A stretch of DNA of 64,000 nt, from assembly GCA_963920665.1 (NCBI GenBank), contig OY987270.1, positions 23,090,019 through 23,154,018 on the forward strand, given 5' to 3'. Positions 1-15,099 of this stretch are shown piece by piece. The translations under genes and the position numbers were made by a program. Source of the DNA: Straminergon stramineum. Lineage: Eukaryota > Streptophyta > Bryopsida > Hypnales > Calliergonaceae. The notes under the pieces were generated by a model. That model was given only the letters and a program-made list of their open reading frames with translations, was not told the DNA's origin and did no database searches. How positions within the stretch are numbered: the first letter of the stretch is position 1; each line of letters starts with the position of its first letter.

Positions 1-179
1 ATCACGGAGAATCTTCCACCATGGCACCCACCCTATACTATAAAATGCAATCCACAACAACCAAGAAAGATGCAATTCACTCTATATCAAGGCATGCATC
101 ACAATTCACACAATCCTCACAAGTTAAATCAAGGGACACCCTAACTTCATTTCACGGTGAGGAACGCATCCTAAGATCT

Positions 180-834
180 TTGCAGTAGGCAGAAGAGTGC
201 ACTGACCTGTGAAAAGGGCTGGACGAGGTCTTGCAATCGGCTTCAGCTCCTCAAGGGACAAAGAAAGCAATCAGGAATGGCCAAGGACAGAATCTCCATA
301 GAGTTCCCATCGTTACCAGAGCGGGTAGTTGTGTACGCACACATAATACGCACACATATTATTAACATACCCATGTCATAGCTGAGAAACTGATGTATCG
401 AAGACCTTGCTCAATCAAAAATGTCTACAAAGAATAATTGTGACTAAGTACAAAGCATGTAAGATGCTGATGGAAGCAAACTAAAGTAATATCACCAACA
501 ACTAAAGTCCATCAAACAAAATTTTGGGTGTGATAGAGGTAATTGCCGGATCTCCCACATCAAAGGATCATCCTCTTTGCACATTATATAAAAAGGTTGC
601 CGCCGCGAACTACGTTGTATACTTTACATGTGCAAATTAATCAGAAATCACACCTGGTTGTACTGATGCCAGAATGAGGAGCAAATAAGAAGTATGAACC
701 GTCGCGGCATCACTTGGCAGGTTTTTCATCCATTCGTCGCGCACCGCAGCCGAGGAGCGCCTCAAACAAATTTGAAACCCTAAAAAGTTTGCGAGAAGAG
801 TGTGAAGGCCATAGATGACGAAAATTGACAACAA
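180..834 (-). other. possible first exon(s) of an unidentified minus-strand gene
   Basis: On the minus strand an open stretch holds an ATG near 745 followed by about 25 codons ending at a CCAG|GTGTG splice-donor-like site near 657. A telobox-type motif (TTTAGGGTTT in sense, plus-strand 775-784) lies just upstream, as in many plant 5' leaders. The surrounding 550-1070 is clearly richer in CpG than the flanking DNA. A second exon-like stretch ends at an ACAG|GTCAGT donor near 210. I recognise no protein family in either piece and cannot join them with confidence. It could equally be a CpG-rich non-coding patch. Confidence 0.2.
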
Positions 835-1079
835 TTGGATTGAAAGGTCGTGGCTTCAAAGCTTGTCAAGAGGAGAAAGAGGTGTCAAGCCGGCAAGGCA
901 ATCACGCGAGATGCTAGAGATGGCACCGGAGGGGGACGGGAGCGACGTCGGCAAAGTAGTGGAGAGAGTTGACGATATGTGAACAGTACCCTTGTCGTGG
1001 TGCCATTTGATTGTACGTAGAATTAGCGGAGAACCCGGATAGCTGGTAACCGCGTTTGACTGGCAAATTTGATTGACAC

Positions 1080-4000
1080 TTTGTTGAGTTTTTAACCCTT
1101 AACCCCTAAAAGATTTAAGGATGTAAAAGTGTAAGGATTTTACTCCTAAAATGCCCAAGGCTTGTTTTCAAGTTCTTGGAATTTGTTCTAAATTGAATGA
1201 ATAGCCAATGTTTTGATAAATTGTATTAGTTTTCTTAAATTGCAACCTTACAAATTCAAATAGGAAAAGAAAATACAACAATGTCACTTTTAGATTGAAA
1301 GATTATAATGTTTGATAATATGGATATTAAAACTATGAAAATCTTTTAATTCTCTATTTACATGTAAAATCTTAAAAGTTGGTCCCTCAAAAAAAAAGCT
1401 AAAGAGATTTACATGCATAATCTCAATAAATTTATGGCTTCTCAAAATTTCTTCTACAATTTGATATAATGAATTTTTAATGTGATTTTTTTCCCAAGAC
1501 CTAATGTATTTAATGTATTTAAGGCTCATTTTCAAAAGCCCTCAACAATATAGAAGGTCAAGCTTGCAATGGACATCCTTGCACAAAATCTTCAATAGGA
1601 AAATCATAATCATATGTTTTCAAAATTAGATCTTTGATGATAAAATTAGACTTTAAAAATATTTAAAAAAAATATATAAACTACTAGAAGTAGCAATTTG
1701 GTTAGGTGTCATTTAACTTCAAAGTATTGTCACACCTAAATATGGTGCCTTGGGCACTTAGAGGTAAACAATATTCATGTTGTACACTATGAATACCATT
1801 ACAATTTTTAAATTAAAAGGCCATTTGCACATAGTAAACATAGAAAAAGAAATTTAATGCAATTTTTTTGGTGAGATTGCATAGAAATGCATTCTTGCAA
1901 TGGGATTTTCATGGGACTTTTGGAGTAGGATTTTGAAAGGAAAAAATCTTGTATACAAGAAGTGTTGAAAGAACATAAGATATTGTAGACCATTCCCTAC
2001 TTATAACATTCTAAAGGAGTTTAAATAGTCTTGTAAGCTAAAAAATATATTAAAAGTCATGTCATTAATTTTCATATAGTCTCAAAATTTAGATGTTTTG
2101 AAGCTAAACTATAAAAATAGGGTTTCAACAATCTAAATCTTATTTGTATTTAACTTTTGTCAAAATTATTAAAATTAATTTTTTTTTGTTACACTTCAAA
2201 GATAGTAGCTTGAAAGCTCACAATATACCTCTTTTCAAACTTTTTCTATCAAGTTTCACTAGTTGTTAGCTTTAAGAGTATAGAAATTACACTGTCATGT
2301 TTTTTAATATTATTTTCAATTTTCATAAACATTTCATATTATTTTAATATCTAAAGTTCCAAAGCTCTCACAAGAAAGTTTTGTGATTTCAATTAGGCTT
2401 GTATGACCTCAATTTTGACATTGTTTTGAACCTTTTTTGAAAGATATGATATTACATTGGGTTTTTGGAAATACAATTTCTTTACAAGTAGTGTCCAAGA
2501 CCAAAAGTTATGCTTCTCTTAGTCTAAAAAGTAATTTGAGGGCAAACTTAAAAAATCATACAATATTGGATTTTTTTTATTTTTACTTTTTTCTTAAAGA
2601 AAATGCTTTTGCCTACATCTTAGGGTTTGATCAATTGCCTACATCTTAATGTTTCTATTTGGATTGATTTAAGAAAGTTTTAGACAATCTTGTCTTTCAA
2701 GCAATCTAAGCATTTTCTTAAGAAAAATCACTTATAGGTATTATTTTTGAATGCAATTCTTGCAATTCTTTAAATAAAACTATTATACAAAAATTACTTT
2801 CTTGATTGAATAATTTCACCATTGAAATTATCGGATTTCAATTCCATCATAGAACTACTAATAGTTTTTTATTTTTTATTTTCATCTTGAATCTATTTCT
2901 ACTCATAAAAAATTATGAATGAAATTAAGTGGTTTTTTATTGAACTTTTTTTCTATGTTATCAACTCAAATTTTCATCTTTAAAAATTAGAAAATCAGAT
3001 TTAATAGTGTAGATATTTTAACCTAAAGATTTAGAGTCAAAAAAATTATAGTAGAGCAAGGCTCCCCAAAACTTGTTTTCTTCACTCAAATGCAAATATC
3101 TTGTAATGCACATAGTCAAAGCTTCTAAAACATCTTCCAAACATTCTTATACTAGTCTATGACAAGATTCTAAGCCCTAATATGCAAACATACATTCTTT
3201 TACTAAGCTATGAGAAGATCCTAAACCCTAAGATGCTTGACAACCTAAATTGAATCTAAAGTTAGTGATCAAGGCTAATTGTGTTATTTTTTAAATGAAG
3301 ATCAACAGCATTGGAGAGGTTTTTAGATTTTAAAACCAAGATGAACAATGGAGTCAAGTACCACTATGCAACTTGTCTATGACAATGTTAAGCATTTTAG
3401 TACATATTTATTAAGTGACAAGGGAAGGAATTTCATCAATAAAGGGATAAAAATTCTAAAGAATGTACTTTTTTACTAATTTATAATCAAGTTTGAAATT
3501 ATTAGAAAATAACAAACTTTATAGAGTATTATTTGACTTGTTTATGATATATAGAAAAATCTATTTATTTTTTAAATAAAAAATTGATTATCTTTAAGTA
3601 GTCCATGGTATTATAAGCATTGCTAATGAATGTCATTTAATTCTAATCACTGTAAATTAATGAAATATCATATTATATTTCCATCATTCATTAGAACAAG
3701 TCACCCTATCTTGTGCAAATGAAATGTTAATTGAACACCAACAATTTGTTCAACGTGGACAATGGTTGAATTTTTTAAAATTAATATTGATGATAAGAAG
3801 AAGATTCAATTGTATTGTATTGAAATTTGACAAGAAGGATTTTTTGAGAAAAAGGCAATCAATTTGCAAGTATTCATTGCAAGCAATGGTACATATAAAA
3901 AAAATCTATACTTTTTTTTTCGTGGCTTCGGGCAAAAAGCCGTATGACACAAAACTATCATGTATGGCTCTGTGAGAAAAAAAAATTAATTGACATCCTT

Positions 4001-7000
4001 AACATATGTAAGATCTAAGTATTAGAATTAGAATACTATATTCTCCAAATGAATGTGAGCATATAGGTTTAAAATACAATGAAAACTCATAAAGTAGAAA
4101 ATTCAATCTACTCATATATACTCATATCTATTAATATAATGTGATACCATATGTAATATAAAGATTCATTATAGAATCTTTCAATAAAATTATTTTGGAT
4201 GCATTACAAGTGTTATTATTGATTATAGAGTTGTAAAAGAGGATTTTATTGTATCCTTGATAATAAATCTTTTTTGTTTTATTAAAATAAAAATACAATA
4301 TCCCTTCTATTTTATTCAAAATGTGAGTAAATAAAGAGGTGACTATAAAAAGAATAGAAGGAATTAAATTTGAATATTTGAAGTAACGTAGGAACAAGTT
4401 ATTATAGTAATTAAAAGATATCTTAGTAATTACAAGTTTTCTAATAAGGTAGTTGATAAGTCATTTGTACAAGATTGATAATGTTTGCAATATAGAAAAG
4501 AATTTGAAATTGAAGAGTAGACAACCTTACATGAATCTAAAGTGATGCTTACAATTTTGATTTCATAAATGTTATATGTTTGCCAAAACTATATGTGCAC
4601 AATTGTAGACCATTATTTTTCTTCCATTTATTGAAGGCTAATTTGCATGTTGTACAAATTAGCACATCCTTTATAAAATGAGTAAATAATACAACCACAA
4701 AGAGTTGAAGGTGCAAAATCAATGTTAAAAAAATTGATTTATTTTGGAAATCAATACAATATATTAAAATTTAAGTGTATACTAATTATAGATGGTGTGG
4801 CTTTTGTGAATAATTGATGAAAAAAAAAACTTTATGCAAGAGGGATGGAAGGACACAAAAAAATCTATGTGAGATAGGTTAATTAGGATTAGTAGAAATC
4901 TAATTCCTTATAGTTTAATGATAAGAAAAAATGGTGTAAAAAATAGTATTTTAGACCTTTTTTAGGCATAGTAGCCTAACAGGATAAATTTTTCAAAAAA
5001 CTTTGAACAAAGCTGATGTGTAAAATGGAGCTAACTTAGAACTTCAAAAATCTATTTGAGATTTAGAACCTCCATTCATAAGTTAAGCACAAATTTTAAA
5101 AAAAGGTTGGAAGTGACATTTACTTTGACTTTTCAAATATCTTCAATGCGTATTGTGCATAATTGTATTTGTAAGGCTAAAAATCACAACCACATTTTGA
5201 AGATGAAAGTCAAGTTCATTCTCCAAATACCATTATTTTAAAGTTTTTTGAAAAAACTTATTAGACTATGCCTAGACAAGGTTTGAAGTTCTACTTTGAA
5301 CACAACTTTTATTTTGACAATAGCTGCAAAACTTACATCTTAAAATTATTCTGAATTTTTTTGAGGGTTCATGACAAACAATGGATTTCATTATGAAAAC
5401 AACCTTTCAACCACTCATTTTCAACCAATATAAATGAAGCTTCTCTTATATAATAATTTTCTACTAACTTTAATGTATAACTATAATATTTTATATTTAT
5501 ACTGTAAATTGAATTGTTTGTTTCATTTTGTTTTGATATGCTAAGATCTAACAAACCATGAGGCCTCTAGTTGTATTCTCTGTAAGTAGGGATGCATGAA
5601 ATTTGTTTAATGGCATATAAATTTATAATGTGAAATTTATTGATTTTTAAATTTTTATAAACCACATAAATTTAGGTAAATATTTTTTTGGTTGTAGGAA
5701 ATTCACGATTTTGAATTGCATGTTGAAATGCCACATAACAAAGCCCTTGCACTCATTTGAGCATGGAGCTTCCCGTTTGTGGAAGTTTCATAGCCTTCTA
5801 ACCTATGGTGTGAATCAAATTTCCTTTTATTTTGAAAAAAACATATCTTTTACATCAAATGTCCAAACACCAAAAAAAAACTCTTACACTCCATTGTGCA
5901 AACAACTTTTTACATGTAACAAGAACACAATCTCTAATGCTACATTATGAAAGATATTGAAATTTTAAAACTTTATGAATAATAAACAATGAAAATACTT
6001 TTTATTTTATTTTGGTTGTGGAAACAGTACAAAGGCACACTATAAAGTTAGAACAAAATAAAATAAAACTTCTATCCCTTAGTTTGAAGACAAATCCTAA
6101 ACACGGACATTTGGAATGCTCATATAAAATGGCTAGGAAGCCCTTGGGATAAACTCTCATTGGCAAATCAATGTGGCAGGTGTCATGGTAGAGTACAAAG
6201 CCAGAGCCTATAGAAAACCTGCAGATATTTCCTGCAAAGAATTTCTCTGGTATTCCTAGTATGACTTTGCCAATTGGTAAATTCCACTTAAATTTTTTGC
6301 TATAAGTGAATTACACCTAAATTACTACTATGGAAGATTTCTCTGCTTGTTGCATTTGGGTTGTAATATCATACATGGGATAATCTCTATTATCCTTTTT
6401 TTGTACCAAATATTCAACTACAAGTACCTATCCTATTTTGTAAATTTTGTTTTTCAAAGGGAGATATCTTTTGATCCTTACTGGATGAATCTTTTTGTGG
6501 TAGTGTGTGAGTTTTTGGAACCTCTATCTCCTAATTAGGTTCTTAAATTTGTGTACTACTTACATCATCCATATTGTCTAAAAACAAAATCTCACAAATC
6601 CTTTTTTTATTGTGAATAATTTGCATTCAAAGTAGGTTGAGTAATGCCCTAAGGAGTCCGTGTTGTCCTTTGCTCTACTTATGGGGAACTCAAATTTCAC
6701 AAATGAGTTGTACTTGAAACATTATCACACACGGAATATGCAACGATGAGATACAAGATTTTGATGGATCTACAAGAATGACTTGAGGGTCTTCTTTCAA
6801 GTTCAGCTCAACTTGGAATTGAGGAAATTTGTGACCATAGAGTCCACTTCTATAAGAGGATGCTCTTCAAGAAGATTGTGTGGCAAGCTCAACAAGCTTG
6901 TCAAAGTACATATTTGCATTAATAGTTTGCGGTGCCTTTTTTGTCTCTTCCTACCTCTTATTTCACACTACTATGGTTATAAATATTATTTTTACTACAT

Positions 7001-9000
7001 TGTGTTTATGTACCAAGCACTATATCTAAAATTTGGGCATAACTAACATCAAAATACTTCAAATAAGGTGATCTTAGAATTCATGTAGGCTTAGTTTTAG
7101 GTCCCATACATGTTATTGTCACATCATTTAAATCATTTTGTGACCATTTTATCTCTAAATTTTGCTTAATTATTATTAATAAAAGAAAATAATTTTGAAA
7201 GGAAGTTACTAATGTTAATGTTAAGTTGCATTCTTTGTTCTTTAGTGGTCACTCAAGCATTGGTAGCTACAACCCTTGTTCACTGGAAGATATTATATGA
7301 GAGGTGCAACAAGGAACTCAACCCAAGGCTAGGTTACATCCAGATATATAATTTTGAATTTGGCTTTGTTAGCAAACTTAGAATGTCAACTTTGGCATGC
7401 ATTGTCTGGATTTTAGTGTCACTAATGAATTCAGAGCTATTACTTGGATGTAATGCATGAGCAATACAACAAGGAATTTATCTCAAGATTAGGATATATT
7501 TAGAGCCAAATAATTTTGAAATTGAGGAGTTAGTGGATTATGTAAACTAAGAGTTGATTTGCTTGGTTTCAAGTAATAAAAACCTAGGCTTTTGCCAGTT
7601 AAGTCAAAGCTTTGTGATACATTCCTTTGATCTAGCATTCTAAGAGGATCTACTTCATGTTCAATTGCTTGATGCTTAACAATGATAACACTATGACTAA
7701 TTGTTTGTTGACTTGCAAGTCATCCACTCATGTAGTTGTTCTTGTCCTAGACCTCAAGTAGTGTGTGCAAACAAGGTACATTCCACCAATAGATGTTGTA
7801 AGCCTGTTGACACCAAGTCATAGCTACAATTTGCATCCCCAAAGGTGAGAATCTTCCTTTCTTGTAAACATATTATACTATAAGTTTAGGGTTTGTTTAA
7901 TGTGTCATTTAATAAAATAGACTAAAAGCCAAGTGATCACACTATTACAAATTTGTTTTCTTTTTAAAAAAAAATTGGTTTATTTGTGTAAAAATAAATC
8001 AAACTAAAAACACCACCAACCACATATAGGGAGGTTCTAGTACCATGCCATAAGCTTGGTATGGCTGTTTTCAAATGCAACATCCTCAAACTTTAAAATT
8101 TTATTGAGTGAATTATTACTAACTAAGATAAATTTTTATATTTGTTGTGATTCACTTCAAAAAATTCCCAAAAAACATTAAAAAATTGTGTCTCTCTCTA
8201 TGTATAAACAATTTAACACACTTTTTGAGCTTGTAGTGAATTATAAGAAATAAAAATTTGCAATCATATTTTAGATACTAATATCTTTACTCAAAAACTT
8301 TAAATTTCAGTAATTCTTACCAAAAAATATAAGGAAAATTCTCATTCTACTTACCAAAAAATCTAAAAAAAATTCATTGTTTATTACAAAAAACCTCACT
8401 TGTATTTTAGAAAAATAGATTAATAAATTTGATTAAATTGGAAAAGAATGAAATATGTTTAAGAAATTTTGAAAATTTATTTCAGAAACATTTGTTGCTT
8501 ATATCAATACATATCTAAATTTTGTTTTTAAATCTCTGATTTGTCAATTAGTTATGACAATTTTGCAAGTGTATAAATTATTTATAGCCATTGGATGTTC
8601 ATTGTGTACATTGAGCTAACACTATAATTTGGAATATTTGAAATGTTTTACTTGAAATTTTGTTTCTTCATTTATTTATTCATATATATATAATGTTTTT
8701 TTAAAATTCACTGTTGCAGAGTATTTTATTATTTCTTGGTTGAGATTCTTCAAGGAGATTCATTTGTTGTATATGAATTTCATAAAAAGGTATTCTTATG
8801 TAGTGCAATATATTTGGAAATTAATTTATGGTGGTACATTTTAGAATAATGTACAATAAAAAAAATAATCTAAGTTTCTAATGACTAGTTTTTTAAGAAT
8901 AAAGGCTTGATTCTTATAGTTTCTTTTCCTTTAAATTGTATGATGATAAGATCTTTTCAAAATTAAAAATACTTGAAAATTGATTGTTATTATTTATAAA
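1080..9000. other. AT-rich intergenic DNA, no gene recognised
   Basis: About 8 kb of AT-rich sequence with many homopolymer runs and only short chance open frames of low-complexity composition. None carries a recognisable domain or a convincing splice-site pair. The single notable motif is TTAACCCCTAAAAG at 1099-1112. It matches the outer ends of the TTAA/CCCCT elements at 38.7 and 62.8 kb, but I found no partner end nearby. Confidence 0.6.
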
Positions 9001-12000
9001 ATAGACCTTTAACTACTAAATGCCTAAACAATCAAAAAATGGTTGATTTTTTTATAACTATGACTCTCATTGACTTGATTTTTTCATGCATGCTAATAAA
9101 AAAAGAAAAACAAACTCCTAAGAGGGGCCATTTTGGTCATATGGGCCATTTTACAATGACACTAAAGAGGAGGCATGCTATTCTCTCACATTCTTGGAGG
9201 CCCAAAGATCTTTTGATGGAATGTGTTTAGCAAATGGTGTAGCATCCACTCCATCAAGAACTCCTTTTGTCTAAAACCACAAGCATGCAGTAACTATTCC
9301 AATATACACTCATGCATATGGCCAAGATTTTAGGGCATTGCCAATCAATCATATCTATTGACCCTCAACTATGCATAGTGGATGGTACTATAATGAATTG
9401 CTCCCAACACATTAGTTGGATTGCACCAAATGCTCTATCCACGTTGATTCCAACCCGCTTGCTAAATCGAGTTATTGTTTCTAGTGCTACAGTTCCTCAC
9501 TTTTCACCGCATTGACGGCAACCTAGATTCTTCCTTTGCTGGCTGACTCCTTCTCCTAATGTTTCTATTATCAACTACACCTGAGTTATCTGTATTTTTG
9601 CTTTTGTTTATTTACTTCTACTGTTGCAAAGTTCTAATTGTTGTGGGGTGTAGATACAACCAACAACACCACCTTCATATCCAGCCCTCAGGCTTCTTGT
9701 CATCATCTTGTCTAGTCGTTATTGAATTTTAGATGCTTGGAATCTTGTGGTATTTTGTTGATATTTAGGTCTTAATTTTGTAAACCATCATTCTTGTTTA
9801 TTGTGATTGAATGCGGATTGGGTGGTGGTAATGCAATAAGCGGCCCAGGCTGGTAGTTGTTTGGGTTGACCTTTGGCGTTGATATTTGCAATGTGTTCAT
9901 TCCTTTGGTCCATTTTGTTACTATTGTTAAGTTGTTCCTACCCTTGTTGGTCCCTTCCACCTCAAGGTTAGAATGACCATTTTTAGACCTGATATGTTTA
10001 TGGTACTGAGGGAGGAAAACATTAATTATTTAGGCTCCAACAACAATCAATTTGGAGTTTAAACAAGGAAGTTACAAGGTTTTTAACTTCTTTGTTGCCT
10101 TGGTTTTAATTCTATCAGAAAATTAAAAGAGTAGAAAAATTGATGGTCTCCGTATGTGCTACAACCCCTAGAGCGTCAAAAACAAGGAAACTTGGAGCAA
10201 AATAGCAAGCATGTGCTTGGGAAAACGATGGGCGGAGGGCCCTACTAGGTTCTTGCGTGAGGGCCACAACAAAATTTCAAGCATGGTTCATCTTTTCAAA
10301 GGTATGGAGTGATGTGTCAACGGTCTGCTGTTATTTTATTCTGGCAGTTCAATTCAGGCTATGGCTTATGAGGGCTAATCGTATGGAGCAAGGGTACATA
10401 CTGACATGTAGCATGTTTGTGCAACTTTTGCTCTTCAAAGCTTGTGAGCGGGTGGTTGATGCATTCAGAGTCTAGAGCATTGAACTTGGAGAGTTTGAGT
10501 AGGTGTTTGGGTTGTGGTTTATGTATGAACCTTACAAATTTTGCTTTGCCACGCAATATGTTGTTGCAAGGCTTGCTGCTCAGCTACAAGCTACTATATG
10601 TCTTCCCATTGCTGGAATCCACAAAATTTCAACTGATTTTGAACTCTGTGAGAAGATGTTGTGGCATTTTTGTGAATCTCTCTGCTAGCATTTACCGTGC
10701 ACCTGATCCTCAGGAGCCAAGAGCCAGAGCAAATGCCGGAACAACACTTCTTACACTTCGCAAATCACCTCAACCAACCCTAGCATGCCAATACATACTA
10801 GGTTCAAAGTCTTGATCCATCTTAAATGTTTTCTTTTTGTTATGGAATGTCAATCTTTCTAGCATGTGCTATATGAAGTGTCACACACGATGCCATGTAT
10901 TCATCATGATGCTTAAATAGAGCCTAAACCTTTGGAACATTTATTTGATCATCAAGTCTTGTATGTGCAGACCAGATTGTGTATTTTGTAACCATATCAC
11001 CTAGTCACCAAATTGCAAGTTGCATTAACTTGTTGGTATTAATGTAAGTTTCTGTATAGAACACTTGCATATGGCTAAATCAAGATTTCAGGCAGGAGCA
11101 GTGATGCAAGAGGCAAAAATCTAGGAGTGGCCCTTGCTCACTGTTGATGAAAGTAGAAACTTGCCCATGTAGTACTCTTCCTCTTGCATAACTTTTTCAG
11201 TGTAAATTTTCTACACTTGTATCTAAATGAGCTAAGATGGTTAGCAAATTGCTACCATCAACTATGACATTTGGATTGCTTTGGTACATAGTCTGCAATG
11301 GACCTCTTGCCATGTCATTAAGGTCAGATGGAGAACTTTATTACATTTGTCATGGGCTTGATGTAATTTTCACAAAGTGGAAACTTGTAATAAACATAGA
11401 CATAAGCGTCTTGCATGAAATGCTCTTGTAGTTGAGCTAGTGAGTAGTGGCCCAAAGCTCACATGTGCATCCATTTTGGCCTAAGGATGTCTTATAGCAG
11501 TGATACATAAGAAGTGCATTTGAATTTTGAAGCTTTTAAGTAATTTGTAATAGGTATTGTTTGCATTCTGTAATGGCAAGAGCTGATGCCGCAGAGGCTT
11601 ATGTTTGGATAAAGGTTTTAGCAATGTCTGTTGTGCTTGTGAAAAGGGGGTGGTGAGTAAAATCTTGCTTACTCTGAGTAGGTATACAACACGTTCGCTT
11701 AGTACGTTGATTTGTACACAGGTAAAATAGTAGGTATTCAGCTATAAACAAAAAGAATACTTTAGGAGTTTTGGAAGTTTTATGGGTTACAAAAACTCAA
11801 GCATGTGGCAACCTCATGATAACTTTTGCCATGAAAAGTGTGTATAAAACCTTCCTTAGGGTGCAATCTCCTGGTTATATCACTCTGTCTTATGGACCTT
11901 GTGAGTGTAAGTAGTTGAGCGACAATATTTATACTTGCACATGACCATAATTTTTTATCTTGCGGGTATTTGCAATACGAGGGTTATAGCTGAAACCATT

Positions 12001-13500
12001 GGAATGAGATTTTGATGGAGACATCTTTGACTAATTCTCTTTGAGACCACAAGCATTGCTATATATTTACTTCAAGATCATGAGCTATACATTGTTTCAT
12101 AGTTATAGGATCTGTTGCTACGGAGAAAGAAATACTCTTTGCAAAGGTAATTGTTGTGGGAGGTTCTTAAGGGATATGTTTATTTGTCAAGGTGTTACCT
12201 GTTTGCTAGTGCTCAAGAAACTCTTATTGGAGGTCAGGCAAGCGGTTTTCTGGGCGCATGGGCCGACTTCACAACAATTTGGCATAGCATTACTAGTTGC
12301 ACTGGTGTCTAGGTTTGCTCCTTCTACTGCTAATGCAGTGGGCTTACCTACAAAAGTTCACAAGCATTCTTGAGCTCTACATTAATGCATGTTCCTTTTT
12401 TCTTTCATGTTTTACCTGTTTTGAGTGCCATAGGTCATGCAAAGTAAAGTATTGATAAGTGTGCAAGTCATCCATTGTTATCAATGCTCCGAATTAATGT
12501 CCTATTTGCTAGCTGACAGGTTTTTGTTCCTTCTTTTGTGGTTGAGGAATAAGTTGTATAATTGTTTGGTCTATATTAGCTTTTGGTACTAAAGAATTGA
12601 TTTCTCCATTGCAATTATTCTACACGTGGGTCCACAAAAGCTGTAGTAGCATTTGGTAAAAGGCCTTTGCAAGGAGTTGGGGGTGCAATGGCAATAAATG
12701 CTGGTGCATTAGCATTATGGCTCATGTCCCAACTTCTAAATTGGGAATTTCAAGGCACAAATGGGGTTCAAATTGCCAATGGCACTGTTGTCATGGAAAA
12801 GACTAATATGAATGCATTTACATTGGCTATAGGATGGGACGCAAACAATTCCAAACATCCTAGTGACCATCCTTCTTTGGTCTAAGCATGCATGTTGGAC
12901 ATCACTCAACTTGTCATTTTTTGGTGTCAAGAATTTTTAAATAGAAGGATCTTACTATAGTTATGTAAGTCCTACATCACTAGATGGATTCTTAACTTTT
13001 TGTTGTAATATTGAAGGTTTTTTTGTGTCCTTTTGGTTGGTAGATCTTGTTTTATCAAATTTGCATAAATGTAGACTAAGTGCTTAATTCACATCTCCAT
13101 GCAACCAAAACCAAGTTACCTGGTGCTTTATTAGAATCAAATGAAATGAAATGGAGTGTGGAGCTTTTTGCTCATGTTTGCCAAAAATAAGTTGGTGCTC
13201 CTTTGTGGATGTATTTTTCCTTGGCACTTTTTGCATGCTAGCTCATTGTTCAATTATATTTGTTGAATGGAAACATCTTTTCCTTTGCTAAGTTAGGCTC
13301 TTCAATTGCAAGCTTGATGTTTCACTTAATGGTGACATACAAAAAAAGGTGATACTACTTACAAGCTTTGTTTCCAATGGCTTGTGATGGGAATTTTCTT
13401 GGCTAGATCCACTGGAAGTTGTTTTTAGGGTCTTGTTAACAAGTTTGACAAATGAAAGATAACCCATGTAGGACAAACATCTTTTCAATGTGTCCTTAGG
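9000..13500. other. intergenic DNA with unassigned exon-like open stretches
   Basis: The base composition is more even than in the preceding 8 kb, and several open frames of 60-130 codons occur on the plus strand (for example 10417-10815, 12041-12373, 12667-12885). They show no domain I recognise and no consistent chain of splice sites. They may be old pseudogene or transposon debris. I do not call a gene here. Confidence 0.4.
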
Positions 13501-14282
13501 ACATTGATTGTAAATGTTTTAAATAATTTTGTATGTGATTTCTATCATACTCATTGCATAAATCTACAAAAATCAAACCTTGTTCCATTAAACTTATTTT
13601 GCATCTTAGCCTTTGGTTCTTTTTCCATGTTCCTAAAATTGCTTGGAAATGCAATATCTAGAATCTATTATAATTGAATGACTTTTTGCTACAAGCTATT
13701 AGTCTCTTATCTTCCTTCTCTAGACTTAAGACCATAGTGAGGCTCTTTACTTGGATCACAAAAGAATAAAATCTCTTTTGGTAGACTATCCATGAGAGCT
13801 TAAAGATTTGCAAGAGTTGCTACCATGTTCTTTACTTGTGCAAGCATATTTTCCATGACTTGATCTTTTAAGGTAGATTTACAGAAAAATAAGAAGAATA
13901 AATCCCTAAAAAAACTCAAAATTTCTCTTTCGAGATTGAAAAAAATACTACATAAGTTGCTAAATGATATTGAGTTAAAGGAGGATAGTCCACAACTTTT
14001 AAAATGCTACAATAATTTCAAAAAAAGAACAATCCACTCTCTATCAAGAAAACAAAAAGCTTTAGTATCAATGATTTAACAATCTTAAAATAATATCAAG
14101 GATGAAAAATACAATACAAGAAACTAAAATAAGAAAAAGTTTCAATTAGAATTTGCATAAACTTGATATAAACTAATAAATACAAAAATAAGACTAGAAG
14201 AGATGAGTTAAAGCTTCAAGAGATATATTATTAAGATTAAAAGACTTCTTAGCCTTAGCTTCTATATATACTACAAACTTCT

Positions 14283-14400
14283 AAGCTTCTCAAGTGGCTT
14301 CCACCAACTAGGAAGCTTCTAAAGTGGCTTTTACCAATTAAGAAGCTTTTTAAGTAACTTTCATCAATTAGGAAACTTCTTGAGCTACTTCCATTTGCTT
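14283..14400 (+). repeat. 30-bp tandem repeat, about four copies
   Basis: Copies start at 14283, 14313, 14343 and 14373, each beginning AAGCTTCT or a close variant and continuing with an AAGTGGCTT-like and a CCACCAA-like segment. The period is exactly 30 bp and divergence grows toward the last copy. The length keeps any reading frame (10 codons per unit), but no long ORF covers it. Confidence 0.85.
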
Positions 14401-15099
14401 TATAAGTTTCCACAAACTTTTATCAAGATTAACTAGGTTTTAATGGATAAGTCCATGATGGTGGCCTTAGTGAGCTAGTGGATGGATGTTGGGCCTTTGC
14501 AACCATTGCTAGTGTAAAATCTCCATCAACTTTGAATCAATTGTTTAAACCTACATTTAGATGAGGCAAATTTGTCAAGTATGCTTTGTCAATCTTAATC
14601 AAAATTGAAGAGCATGACCAAATTTGATTCAATTCGTTGTAGCAAAATTTAAACAAAGTTATTTTTTAGATTATTTTAGTGTAAATCTATCTTTGTGAAG
14701 ATACAACCAACAAAGGATAATTAATGTTAATTTGTTTAGTCCCTAATTGGTTTGCTAATCATTAAAAACAACTCAATTGTTATATTTCCCTCACCTTTGT
14801 TGACTTTTATTCTATTTTAGGGCAAGAACACTCTTGTACATTGTTTTGACCATTGTGGCAAGGCACCATTGTTTATTTCAAGGATTTGGCTCCTTATCAA
14901 TAAATTGTAGTGTATTTGTGGTTGCAGTTTAGTAGGGACGTCAAGCGTACTAGCCTCTCTCACAAGGTTATCAAAGCCTGTAAGCAAAATGATAAAGAAG
15001 AGGATACTTGGGCAATTGAAGCTCCCAACGTCCTTTTTGATACTTGGACCTTTCTCCTCCAGTGAGCATTTTGCTAGCTGCCCTGATGAGAAACAATTG

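Noticed and set aside
12041..12885. Membrane-protein gene from open frames at 12.0-12.9 kb
   Set aside because: The frames do not share splice-compatible phases and show no conserved motif. The hydrophobic content is within what such sequence gives by chance.
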